DNA from: Alisma plantago-aquatica
Lineage: Eukaryota > Streptophyta > Magnoliopsida > Alismatales > Alismataceae
Direction: 5' to 3'
Length of the DNA stretch: 64,000 bases
Assembly (NCBI GenBank): GCA_963693085.1
Contig: OY856409.1
Span: 501,178,303 to 501,242,302 of the forward strand
The translations under genes were made by a program, and so were the position numbers. This document shows positions 34,252-45,082 of this stretch, in pieces; within the stretch, counting starts at the first letter, position 1, and the number at the start of each line of letters is the position of its first letter. The notes beneath the pieces were generated by a model. The model saw nothing but the letters and a program-made list of their open reading frames with translations, did no database searches and was not told the DNA's origin.

Positions 34252-34277
34252 CAGAGTGCACGTGCTAAGCACGTGCA
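34252..34277 (-). other. Helitron 3' terminal hairpin
   Basis: TGCACGTGC-TAA-GCACGTGCA (34257-34277) forms a 9-bp stem with a 3-base loop. Five bases separate it from the terminal CTAG (34248-34251) on the minus strand. This is the expected end signal for rolling-circle transposition. Confidence 0.93.
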
Positions 34278-34654
34278 TTTATGTTGAGAAGAAATATTAT
34301 CATAACATACACAAAGCAATAACACAAGGTTATATAAACATGTAGTTACACTAAAATGTACATCTCACAAAGATGCATCAGAATGCTATGCATACTAAAC
34401 CATAGAATTGCCATTCATGACATATATGATATTTGTATGTTATGCTCACAGATTTGATATCTCTGTCATGTTACCTTCTTTTTCAAGATGTTAATTCTTC
34501 AAGTAAGAGTTGATAACTTCACAATTCAAGCTAGTATTGCAAAAGCATAAAATTAGTCAATATCAATGAAAAACATGAGGATAATAGATGTGTTTACAAT
34601 AACTTATGTTGAAGTCATATATGCTGACCTTTAAGGAGAAGTAGTCTTTTATTC

Positions 34655-36524
34655 TTAAAGTATCCCTACATCCGACAAAATTTCTCTATACACTATATTT
34701 CTTGTTGTTGTAACACCTGTTTCTTCCATAGAACATGGTCTAATTAGAACTTTAATGTCTTCATGAGATTTTACTCTAGATAAAGCAACATATAACTAGC
34801 CATGAGAAAATACAGACTGAGGCAAATATACTCCAACTTTCTTTAAATTATGTCCTTGTGATTTGTTAATAGTCATTGCACAATAGAGGTGCACGAGAAA
34901 CTATAGTCTCTTAAAAGAAAATGGCAGCTTTTCATGATCTTTTGGCATCAACGAAATTCTAGGAATGAATACTCTTTTCCCCTTGTTATGTCCAACTGCT
35001 ATTTCAACATCAATGATATTCTTGTTGAAATTTTTACAGATAAGTTGTGTACCATTACAAAGGCCTGAGAAAGGATCAATATTTCTAAGCAACATGATAG
35101 GACAGCTTCTTTTTAGAATCAACTTATGTGGTGGAAGACCAGATGGAGCCAATGAATTCAAAAATTCCTCTTCTTGAAACTGATTGGTGCTATCAATTGC
35201 TGAATCAAAGCTGAAGTACTCTATTCTATCTCCAGGGAAAATATCAATTAGTAGTTCATTAATCTCATCAACAAACTCATTTTTTTTTGTTAAAATTGCA
35301 TGGCCTATAAGAGAGTAAATGTTGTCCTCACTATCCATAATCTTTGGGAATATTTCTTGTATCAATTCAAACTTTGAGGATCTTTCATCGGTGAATGGGA
35401 TCACCATGAATTTAGGAACTTCAATATGATCATCTAGCATATATTTGTTCATTCCATTTCCAACCTGGAGTAAATACTCAGCAAAGGACGGGTTCAATAT
35501 GGCCCTCATATTTTCTTTCAACTCTAGTTTCTCTACATGTTGCCACAATTCTGATTTTACAACGCTTGATTTTATTGTCTGCTCCTTACCTCCTCGTGGT
35601 ACAACAGGAAGTATTTGCCTGAAATCTCCACCAAACACAACTACTTTTCCTACAAATAAATTTGCATTACCTATCATATCTTTCAATAAAAGATCTAAAG
35701 ATTCAATTGATTCCTTTTTTTGCCATAGATACCTCATCCCAAACAATAAGACTTGTTCTCCGAAGTAACTCACCCAAACTACTTTGCTTTGAAATATTGC
35801 CTATCTTTTGTTCTTCAGCATTTAGAGGTATTTTGAATCTTGAGTGTGCAGTCCATCCAAAAGGTAGCAAAGATGCTGCCACTCCAGAGGATGCAGTTGC
35901 ACGAGCTATTCGTCCATGTGACCTTACTTCAGCAAGTAAAGCACGATATAAATATGTTTTACCCGATCCTCCTGGTCCATCAATAAAAAAAATTCCTTGT
36001 TTTCCGCTATTTATCCGATCAATTAAAGTTCTATAAGCATGTCTTTGATCATGATTTAGTTGTGATATAGCCAAGATATCTTCATCTGACACAACAATAT
36101 TTAGTTCCTCTTCAATATCTTTGTATAACCTCTCATTTTCATCTTCAACAATAGATGGTAACTCGAAGTCAGATAATCTCTTTCCCAATGAGTCCAAGCG
36201 CATGTTAATGCATTTGAGAGTGTTATTATAAGCATTCATCCAGTTCATATTAGGTTTGCTAAGAAAATCTTCACTCATCGGATTCTTGAATTTTTTCCAT
36301 AAATCAAGAGGAGTAATCGATTCACAATAGACTAATATAGTACAAAATAATTGTCGGAGACCACAAGGCATTTGAAATAGCACTGCTTCAGCAAGACATT
36401 CTTCAATGTTGTTATTTGAATCTAATAAACCCAGTCTTTCAACTGCCTCTTGGAATGTATGACATTGTATCCCATTTATAGTCTTCAAATGATCATATGA
36501 TTTAGCACCTCTGACGTGATTCAA
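34655..36524 (-). pseudogene. Helitron Pif1-family helicase domain, frameshifted
   Basis: The C-terminal half of the RepHel protein would unwind DNA during transposition. On the minus strand Walker A is GPGGSGKTYLYRAL (about 35945-35982) and Walker B is LIVWDEVSMAK (about 35725-35757). A frameshift in or near a T run at about 35710-35725 shifts to the frame starting near 35773. This continues VVFGGDFRQILPVVPRGG, ENMRAILNPSFAEYLL, LILKRSCPIMLLRNIDP and GLCNGTQLICKNF. After a stop at about 34900 come YCAMTINKSQGHNLKKVGVY and LYVALSRVKSHEDIKVLI, the closing helicase motifs, ending at a stop at 34655-34657. Confidence 0.94.
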
Positions 36525-39282
36525 TAAACATCGTAAATAATAGCGTTCACCTTCAGTAGGCTTTGCAAAGACAATCCTTCCAATAGCTCTTCATTGCTTT
36601 ATTTTAGTCCAATGTTTAGACCTTTTATCCCAGACATAATGCTCAGGAAATTCTTTATACATGTACCTTTGAGCTTCCTCATCAATACAATTTGTTTGGA
36701 AGTATTCAGTAAGCATTGTTCTTGAAAAATGATCACTTTGTACAATTGTTGATAGATCTTGACTTTCATGGAATGTAACACTTTGCATATCCTCTAGATG
36801 AAGTTGTAAACATGTTACAAATGGATGTATTTCACTCAAAGGGAATTGATAGATCCTCCATGCCGCCTCTTATGGTGACACCCATCTTCCAGATACAAAC
36901 CTTGCAATTTCATCATGCATATTGTTGGTCTTACTATCATCCAATTGAAAGAATATGCGATCATGTCCTTTATATATATATATATACTTATACAAATACT
37001 TGACCGCTTTAATTGAAGAGCAGATCTCAACATTTATATGACAATTATATTTTGCTAATAAGTAAGGATTGTATGGAACAATCCATCGATTGTCAACTAT
37101 TGTAGAACCAACTATTGTGGAATGATCAATTTCTGTTCTTCGATACACAGGGTAGGAATTTTTGGCTTGTGTTGTTACTGAGCAAAATTCTTTGGGTAAT
37201 GTTTCTTACATCTCCCATTCTCCATGCACACATTGTTTGGGTTAAAGGCTCCACACAGACCATGTACCATATGTTTTAATACCATAGTATGTAGATGTGG
37301 ATTGAATGCCTTTTCTGGTATTTCAGTTGAAACATATTGATCGTATACATCCGGTGTGACGATCTTTTGACTCTTTTCCAATATCATAAGGAAGTGTGCA
37401 TGTGGCAGTCCTCTTTTTTGATATTCTATAACATAGACATATGCAATAACATGCCCAATTAGATCTCTTTTAAAAAGATCAACTTTCAATTTTTCTAATT
37501 TTGCTTTGAATACTCTAGCAAGTAGATCGGGCCTATTTTTTTATTCTTCAAAAGACAATAGCTCCTTTTTTACTTCAGCCCATGATGGGTTGCAGGTAAA
37601 AGTTAGAAAAATATCTGGTTTTCCATACCTCTGTACCAATGACATTGCATCAAGATAACGATGCCTCATATCTCTAGGACCACCAATAAAAGATGCTGGA
37701 AGAATGACCTTTTTTCTATTATACTTCCATGATTTTTTCCATGATTATAGCTATCAACAATTCCTTGATACAAATCAGCTCGAATTTTTTGTTGATCTCT
37801 TCTAATATAGTCCAGATGACTACTTTCAAGTTTGACATACATGTCAACAATATATTGTTGTAGAAGTCTACCAGAACGCAATAGAAGTGAATTGTCATTA
37901 GCTCTAATATGTAATTTATATGAATAATATTCACGACATGACACACTTTTCCTTCATTTGTGTTTATTTTCCAGAGATGCATATAAGAAGAATATAAATT
38001 AAACAAATATTTTTTTAATAAGTATAACTATTCCAAATTTAATTATTTTACCTCTTTGCTCTTGTTGAAAAAGAGTGTCTACATCGTTAAAGTTCAATAA
38101 ATCAAATGATGTACCGCTAATCATCCATTTCCCAGTATTTTTATCTCTTCTTGAAATTCCCTCATGCCAACCTATTTGACCTTGTGGGAATAACAACGGA
38201 TATTGTAAAGGATCATAACATCCGTAGTAATAATGGACACAATGACTGGTACCAATGTGAGTATAAACATGAATATCACGTTGGAACTGTATACCATTGC
38301 GGTTCTCATCTTCACTTTCTATCCAAATTTAAGCCACTTGTGAAGAGGTTGGCACATTTTGAACACCTTGATGCACAACTGGATTTGACTTAATAAATAT
38401 CTAAATATTCTCAAGACTATCAACATCCTTTAAGCTTCGAAAGAATTTTGACTAAGGATTTCCCCATAATGCATTGACCAATATTATGATGACATCCTCC
38501 TTTAGTCTTGATGACTGATGTAATCGGTTTTCTATTTCATGATCAGTGTCATAAAAGTACAACTGTAAATGTGATGGATGACCATCCTCTGGTATCATTT
38601 TGTTTATGAAATGATATATCTGTCCTTGCACCTTGAATGTATATATTCCTTTACTTCTCTTTGACAATTTTCTATCTTCATTCACACCCATAGATGTAAA
38701 AGCAAAAGTATTATTGTAAGTTCTGATACACTGTCTAAAATGAATAACTTCTTTATCCGGTGAAGTATACAGATGATGTAATCCTACTGGAATATCATTT
38801 GTTGCTAAGACAATTTCTCCATCATAGCAACAAAATTTCCTTACTTCATAAGGAAACCTCTTTGCATCACACTGATCACAACTTCTACAAATAGGAAGAA
38901 TATATGCTTCTTTAGGTATGACTAATTCTGTCACAAATCCTTTCTTCACATTTTCACATTTCTTTTTCATTTTTTCTGACATGAAAGCTAAATTTGTCTC
39001 TCGAGCAGATGACGAAGATCCAATTTCCCATGTACCATGAATTTTAAATTATACGCATTCTTCTAGATTTTCAAGTGATGAAGTTGTTTGAGATGCCAAC
39101 AATTCCATTGTGTTTGTCTGTTTAGAAGTTATATTGAACTGTTGTAGTCTTCGCCTTGCATAATCTTGTCTTTTTTTTTCAAGCCTAGTTGCCTTTTTCT
39201 CCTCTGAAAGGTTGGCATAGTAATCTCTTTGTCTTTTTCGTAATAATGATTTTTTTTCCTTAGATAGCTCAGAATACTTCAT
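36525..39282 (-). pseudogene. Helitron Rep (HUH endonuclease) and N-terminal region, broken
   Basis: The N-terminus from 39282 reads MKYSELSKEKKSLLRKRQRD. A Cys-rich part follows (CRSCDQCDAKRFPYEVRKFC, about 38850-38890), then IRTYNNTFAFTSMGV, FKVQGQIYHFINKMIPEDGH and LQLYFYDTDHEIENRL. GCYDPLQYPLLFPQGQIGWH comes next (about 38165-38225). The HUH motif is EYQKRGLPHAHFLM (about 37385-37425). The tyrosine motif around 36965-37005 reads KYLYKYIYIYKGHD. Stops and frameshifts near 39050, 38450, 38000, 37665, 37175 and 36840 separate these blocks. Order and motifs match plant Helitrons. Confidence 0.92.
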
Positions 39283-39318
39283 CCTATAAATAATATATGT
39301 CATGATAAAGCTTTCCAA

Positions 39319-41499
39319 AACTCAATCTAATCTTATATTTATATGTAATACATTAAGTATATATAGTAAAACTACATACACAAATTGGTACAATTCATTT
39401 ATTATATTGGAATACCACATAAAATAAAAATATAATAATTGAATAGTCAAGTATTGTTCTGGGTCATTTTGATCTAAATAAATGATGACAAAAATTGTCA
39501 TAAGTTATGAACTATCAACATTTGTGAATTGTAACTTTATATTGAAAGGAATAATAAAATCAAAACAAAGGAATTTTAGAAACAAATCTACAAAAGGATA
39601 GAAATAACAAAAATGCTACATTTGATACAACAGTAAAATGCCTTATGCAAAAAATATACAAAAATATAAGCACAACAATGTAGCATGAAAAATACTACAA
39701 TGAAATCTATATTTTTTGATATTAATTAACCAACATTAGGCATAAAAGTAGGACATGATAATGATATGATAAACCTATTGCAGACATTTATGTTCAACAT
39801 CATGATTACAAATAGAATTCACCATAGAAAATTAATCTAGATTCAATATAAAAATTTGGTCAGATTGATTCTAATACCCGTAAAGTTTATTATATATTTA
39901 ATTATTTTAAGCCACATAAAAAAATTAAGCCAGATTTAAAATCCGAGTAAGGTACATTTCATATTTTTCCTTCATTCCCAATCACCTTTTAAGTGGGCTG
40001 CCCATATTTTGTTTATGTCAAGTTTGACAAAGCAATACTCTTTTAATAATCGGTGTTTGTCGCTAATTATACACCATATAAATTCGGTAGAGTAAATTTT
40101 TTGAATAAACATGACACGAATCCTCTTTTCAAAAAAAAATGTAATAGAAAAATAGTGCACTGATCAAGTTATGTTTTCATTGAATGAATTTCATATCCGA
40201 CAAAAACTATAATTATGCTTGTTGGCCAAGGTCGACATGCAATGGCTTTTATATATTCTCCTATATATGTCATTGGTCAATCACAATATGATGGAGAAAT
40301 TCCTCAAACAATCTTAGTTGTTCTATTAATAGACTGGTAATTACATGTACATGATCATTTACATTTACGATCTCTCTCACATTCATATTCTCGCACCACC
40401 GATATTGCGGACAGTCTATTTTTTTTTCCAATTAAATATCTCATGTTCCTTTTAGTAGCTGAAAGAGTTGTGAGTTGGGTCGACCGTGATGGTTTGCGAC
40501 AACAAAAATGTTGGGGAACTCGTTACAGTAAAAATTTGAAACAAAAGCACTTAACTTGTAAAAGTACAAACCTACATATTTGGTCCCGCAACAAAGAGGC
40601 AGTAAGTGAAGAAGTATGAAAGGCTCGAAACTGCACTTTCCAAATAAACTTCTACTAATAAAAAATACAACGCAGTTAGCAGAGACTAATACAAATACAT
40701 CCAAAAATATTCAGAGATACATTTTTCCAAAGACATGGAAGAAAGCGAACCTAGGTGTCGTGCATGTGGACCAAATTCAAACAACGTAGTCTAGAGTGTC
40801 CCGTGGAGAGATGAATTCTTAGCAGCACGTAGTCGACAGAATAACAGTAGAGAGTAGTGTATCCATTGCCACCGTGACGGGCAGAGACACCGTGGGAGAA
40901 GGTCTGAGCGAGAAGGAGGGGTATGCAGACCGACGACAGAGAAGTTCTTGTAGCACAATTTCTAGAAATTTTGCTTCAGATTCGATTTCTAGTCGGTGGA
41001 CATGTGAATGCAGGACTTAGCGGCAGTGAAGGAGATGAACGACGATGGTATCGCTTCGCGGAAGCTGTAAAAGGGAGCCGAGGAAAAGATTGATGGTGAC
41101 GACACTTCCCTCGGCATGGATTCCAACGGTGCTACGATGATCTTTGGTTCTTCACAACTATCTTTTTCCTAGCAGCCGATTTTCACGTTCCGGAGAAGAA
41201 GGTCATGCCATTTCATGAAAAGGTTTACAGTAGAAGTGCAATGGTCTAAATTGACCAAATTGAATGCGCATCTAAATGAGATTATGATAAAAATCTAGAT
41301 GTAAGCATGTGTTGTACAACTGCATGATTCATACTACTTATTGCGTGGCATCTTTTGAACTCCAAAATGATAGTTGTAGTGTACTCGGTAGACATGCGTT
41401 CATTGGCTATAAAAAAGCTACTGGAACATAAAACGCGGTAAAAAAAATAGTAGCTAGATCGACAGGCAGCTGACCTTCTTTTATTATAGGAAAGATAGA
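39319..41499 (-). other. Helitron 5' region, non-coding
   Basis: The stretch upstream of Rep has no recognised domain. 40740-41215 is clearly more GC- and CpG-rich than its surroundings and lies where a promoter, leader or captured host fragment could be; its short translations match nothing I know. The 5' end TCTATC lies at 41499 on the minus strand. Confidence 0.5.
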
Positions 41500-42169
41500 T
41501 GAGTGGGCTCTCCACTCAATTTAGATATTTCATGGTCTTTGAAAGGCAAAAGAATGTTCACACTTGTGCAAATTTAACCATCTCATTTTTGGTTGAAGGG
41601 CACTTCCATTAATATATTTATTTTTGCATTAAATTGAATTAGGGTTTCAATTATGCTTAAATCTTGATTATTATAATATCAAGATTCTCTCTCCTCCAAA
41701 GAGATTCAAATGAGATGCTCCTCTAATTTTATTGTGTCTAATTGATACCAAGAAACATTAGGGACTCTCTAGAAGTGGTATTTTACATATTGAACCCTAG
41801 GTTTTGGGTAAAGTGCACATTACACCAAAACTAGGTTTTAATGCACAAACATTGCTTAATAAGCTCTTTCTTAGTGCTCAGGCTTTCACAAGCCATACCT
41901 CTGCATCATTCTCATTCTTATGATGCTTCAACACTTGAGGAACATTTTATCATGTGACATTTGCAAGTTAACCCCTCAACTTGGGTAATTTGCACTTTAG
42001 TCCAAAACAAGTAAAACATTGTTTCAACATTATTCAAAAAGGACTAAAATTGAAACATAAGTTCCTCTTGAGCCTTAATTACTTTTCAAAAGATAAGAGA
42101 AAGCATATAATTATCTTTCTTAAACAAAACACCTAGGGTTAAGGCATAACCCAGGTTAGGGATGTTACA

Positions 42170-42215
42170 ATTATAAACCCCTAACAAGGATTTTGTCCCC
42201 GAAATCCCAGGTAAA
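42170..42215 (-). other. polypurine tract and pol end, giant-LTR element
   Basis: On the minus strand it reads TTTCGGGGACAAAATCCTTG, then TTAGGGGTTTATAAT directly before the LTR start TGTAACATCCC. The CGGGGACAAAAT signature is typical of chromovirus interiors; the purine tract is degraded. Confidence 0.6.
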
Positions 42216-44179
42216 AAGGGGGACAAATATTATTCATTGATCATATCATCAAGTCTCCACATAACATCGTAATGTCATGGAGATGCCATAGAACTTTGGT
42301 CAACGCAAAGTTCTTCCATGTAGGGTTATCATTGAACTTGTCACACATGACACATACTCCATTGTCCTTTTCATTATTGACTGTAGAGTCAACTCTGTGT
42401 CAGATAACATTTTTCTTTGTCAGGGATACATTATACATACCTTATTCTATTCAGGTGTCAAACCTCACTGATTTATCACCTTTCTCAACTTATAAATTTA
42501 TGTGACATGATTCTTGGTTCTGGGGAGTCCCAATCGGGGATTCTCCCATACTTCTTATTTAATTTAGCATTTCACTTTCAAGAAAAGACCAGAGTTACAT
42601 TTTGTCACTCACTTGTGACTACAAGTATTATCATACATCTATTATGCCATCCAATCTACTGACACAACACTAAACTTTCATACTACTTGTACCAACTATC
42701 TTATTAGTTTTACATACTTTTGTCATAAGGGGAGGTTACTTACCAATTAAGAACTTATCTTAGAGGCATCTTTAGAATTATTTTTAACTTGATAAGCTTT
42801 TCCCCAAAGATTTTACAATTGTTCCTTCAATTAATACATTCTTATCGATGTTATGTTTATGCAGAGTATAAACCCCTAACATGTGATGTCCTTAATATTT
42901 TATGTAATTAGACTGATTTCATAGTTGGCTATCCCAGGTAACCAACATATATCATCTAATTAGAAGTTATGCTTCTACTTTTCCATACCACCTGATATTT
43001 CCTTAGATACCAGAATTCCTCACTTTGGTATCCATCACATGTGTCAAAAACACATCACATCATCATCATTTCCATTTCTCTATTGTTGTTACCAAAGTCA
43101 CACATATAAGAAGATCTTTCTTTCATCTTTGGAACATTATTTGTTACATATATCTTTATCTTGGAACCAAAGTCCAAGATGAACTGATACTTTTCTAAGT
43201 ATCCATCATTATATTATTTCTAATCCATGCACATCAAGTGTCACAGTACTCACTTGATTTCTATGTTCTAAAAAGAAGAGAAAACAAAGAAACATATTTC
43301 TCTTATCACCCCATTATCATCCATGGTTGTTTTTCAAAGAGAAAGGATTATCATCTCCCCTCATCATTGTATGAACTTTCAACTGTTCATGAATAATTTA
43401 CTCTTTTTTCATCCTAGGTTCCTTTCCAATAACAAAGGGATTATAAGGATGATTACATATCATTACTCATTCCTTTGTTATTGTCTAAAATATTTATGAA
43501 CATTTTGTGATTTTATCACATTTCCCATTTCCATATCATGGGAAAAGATCTTTACTATTCACACAGGCTTTATCAGACAGGGATCATCTCCCTTGTCTCA
43601 TTTTCTTTATCATGAGGATTATACTTTTACTTCCTCATACACACAAATTGATATGAGATCATTTCAGATTCCTCTTTCTTACACTTAGGATGTGATAAAA
43701 ATATTCATGCCATATCTCTAGTTTCTTTATACTCACTGGATTGTTTTAGAATGACTACTTGATCAGAGTAATAAAAAAGATAACAATCTAAGAGTCACAT
43801 ACTTAACCTATCTCCAATAATTATATACTTGGCCAGGGTATACAAGTACTGAGATTAGGTAGTATGCACTTTATTTACTATTATGTTCCTGACTTTTCAT
43901 ATCATTATAAACACAAGATTTAACATTCCTCGCTTTTCTTCAGGCATTACTTCTGTATCTCATACTTTATCACCTAGATAAGAGAAATTATAAAGCATTT
44001 AAAGGAATAATGAGTAAAATATGAGTCCTCATCTTCCTTGTGTCCTCATAAGACTAGTCAAAGGAAGCTCAAAAACAACTACTTTCTTATATTTAACACA
44101 TGAAGTCATGAAATAATATATTAGAAAGTAACTATTTCATCTGACCTATCTCACCTCATAGTTTGTTTACTGCCTCAGG
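42216..44179 (-). other. non-coding interior of the giant-LTR element
   Basis: About 2 kb, AT-rich, with no recognisable protease, RT, RNase H or integrase on either strand, in the place where pol would lie. Confidence 0.65.
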
Positions 44180-44950
44180 CTAATTCTTTTCATAGAATCT
44201 TACCGTTTCCTGATGTTGACCTTGTGCTTTATTATTTAATTCAGTTGATCCTGCCTGGGATGTCTGTCCACGTCCTCGAATGCCACCAGAAAACTGTTTC
44301 CTCTGATGACCTTGATGTCTCTGCCTCGGTGGTTGGATTACCATTGTGTTTCCAACCGGACAGTCCTTTACTAAATGTCCTACCTGTCTACATCAGTGAT
44401 AGGTTCTAAACTCTTGATATGGCTTAATAGGTCCTTTTCCCTTTTTGGGTAGCCCTTTCCCTAGTGCACTAGACCTTGGTTGTATCAGGGGTACCAAAAA
44501 CTTCCCCTTTTTGGAACTACTAGGCCTCTGATCTTGAATTTGGATAGCCCTTTTCTTAATTATTTTCTCATTATCCTTTTCTGAACAATCTTTTATGATA
44601 TGTCCAGGCTGCCTACACTTGTGGAAAATCTTGGTTTTAGGTTGTAGCCTATTCCTTTCATCATTATTCATTTCTCCAACATGCTGATGTTGAGCAAGAA
44701 TCCTATTGGAGTCCAAAACTTCATCATTGGGGGATGATAATCTAGGTTGTATTGTTAATATATGGTCCACCATACGCATTATTTCAGTCCTAACCTGCCC
44801 AAAAATGATATCAAAAGAAAGATTCCTTATCACAGTTGGTTCATCTTGGGGATTCTCAGGAAGTCATTCTTCTCTCGCCTGGTCCCTTGCACCTTCTGTT
44901 GGTGCAACGTTGTTGCTTTCAGCAACATGTTCTTCGTGTGATCCAGACAT
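44180..44950 (-). pseudogene. shortened Ty3/gypsy gag with two zinc-knuckle remnants
   Basis: The minus strand starts MSGSHEEHVAESNNVAPTEG at 44950, meets a stop after about 29 codons, and continues TVIRNLSFDIIFGQVRTEIM. The first knuckle, KCRQPGHIIKDC (about 44585-44620), lacks the first cysteine (CxxC reads FHKC). A Lys/Ser-rich linker follows. A stop at about 44393 precedes a second knuckle, CRQVGHLVKDC, then a Gln/Arg/Gly-rich tail ending at 44180. The large capsid domain normally found between N-terminus and knuckles is absent. The protein could bind RNA but not form a normal capsid. Stops show it is dead here. Confidence 0.78.
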
Positions 44951-45063
44951 CTTTAAGTTCTTCTTCTCCTATATGAGTAGAAGACACTATCCGATAAACA
45001 GGAAGACATTGGAACATACTTAACAACTTTAATCCTATGTCTCTGTAGACTTAGCAAACCTAG

Positions 45064-45078
45064 ATCTCTGATATCACT
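45064..45078 (-). other. primer binding site remnant, giant-LTR element
   Basis: The minus strand reads TGATATCAGAGATC six bases inside the LTR, close to the common TGGTATCAGAGC (tRNA-Met type). Confidence 0.6.
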
Positions 45079-45082
45079 AAAT

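Larger units (their letters stand above)
34248..41499 (-). mobile_element. Helitron (rolling-circle transposon), complete ends, coding region decayed
   Basis: The right LTR contains the uninterrupted sequence ACTAATG|TGAGTGGGC (junction 50117/50118). The left LTR has the same halves at 34241-34247 and from 41500, so the inserted DNA is exactly 34248-41499 (7252 bp) with no target duplication. On the minus strand it begins TCTATCTTTCCTATAATAAA and ends CTAG, preceded by a 9-bp-stem hairpin, as Helitrons do. The minus strand encodes a Rep/helicase protein, broken by stops. The host dinucleotide is A|C rather than the usual A|T. Confidence 0.96.
30305..42169 (-). repeat. left (3') LTR of the giant-LTR element, split by a Helitron
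   Basis: LTR sequence occupies 30305-34247 and 41500-42169. Compared with the right LTR it lacks about 1.0 kb (right-LTR positions about 47525-48532, with ATTTGA microhomology at the ends) and carries the 7.25-kb Helitron. Confidence 0.92.

Noticed and set aside
34965..36036. plus-strand open frames opposite the Helitron helicase
   Set aside because: Antisense shadows; the minus strand carries Walker A, Walker B and the closing helicase motifs.
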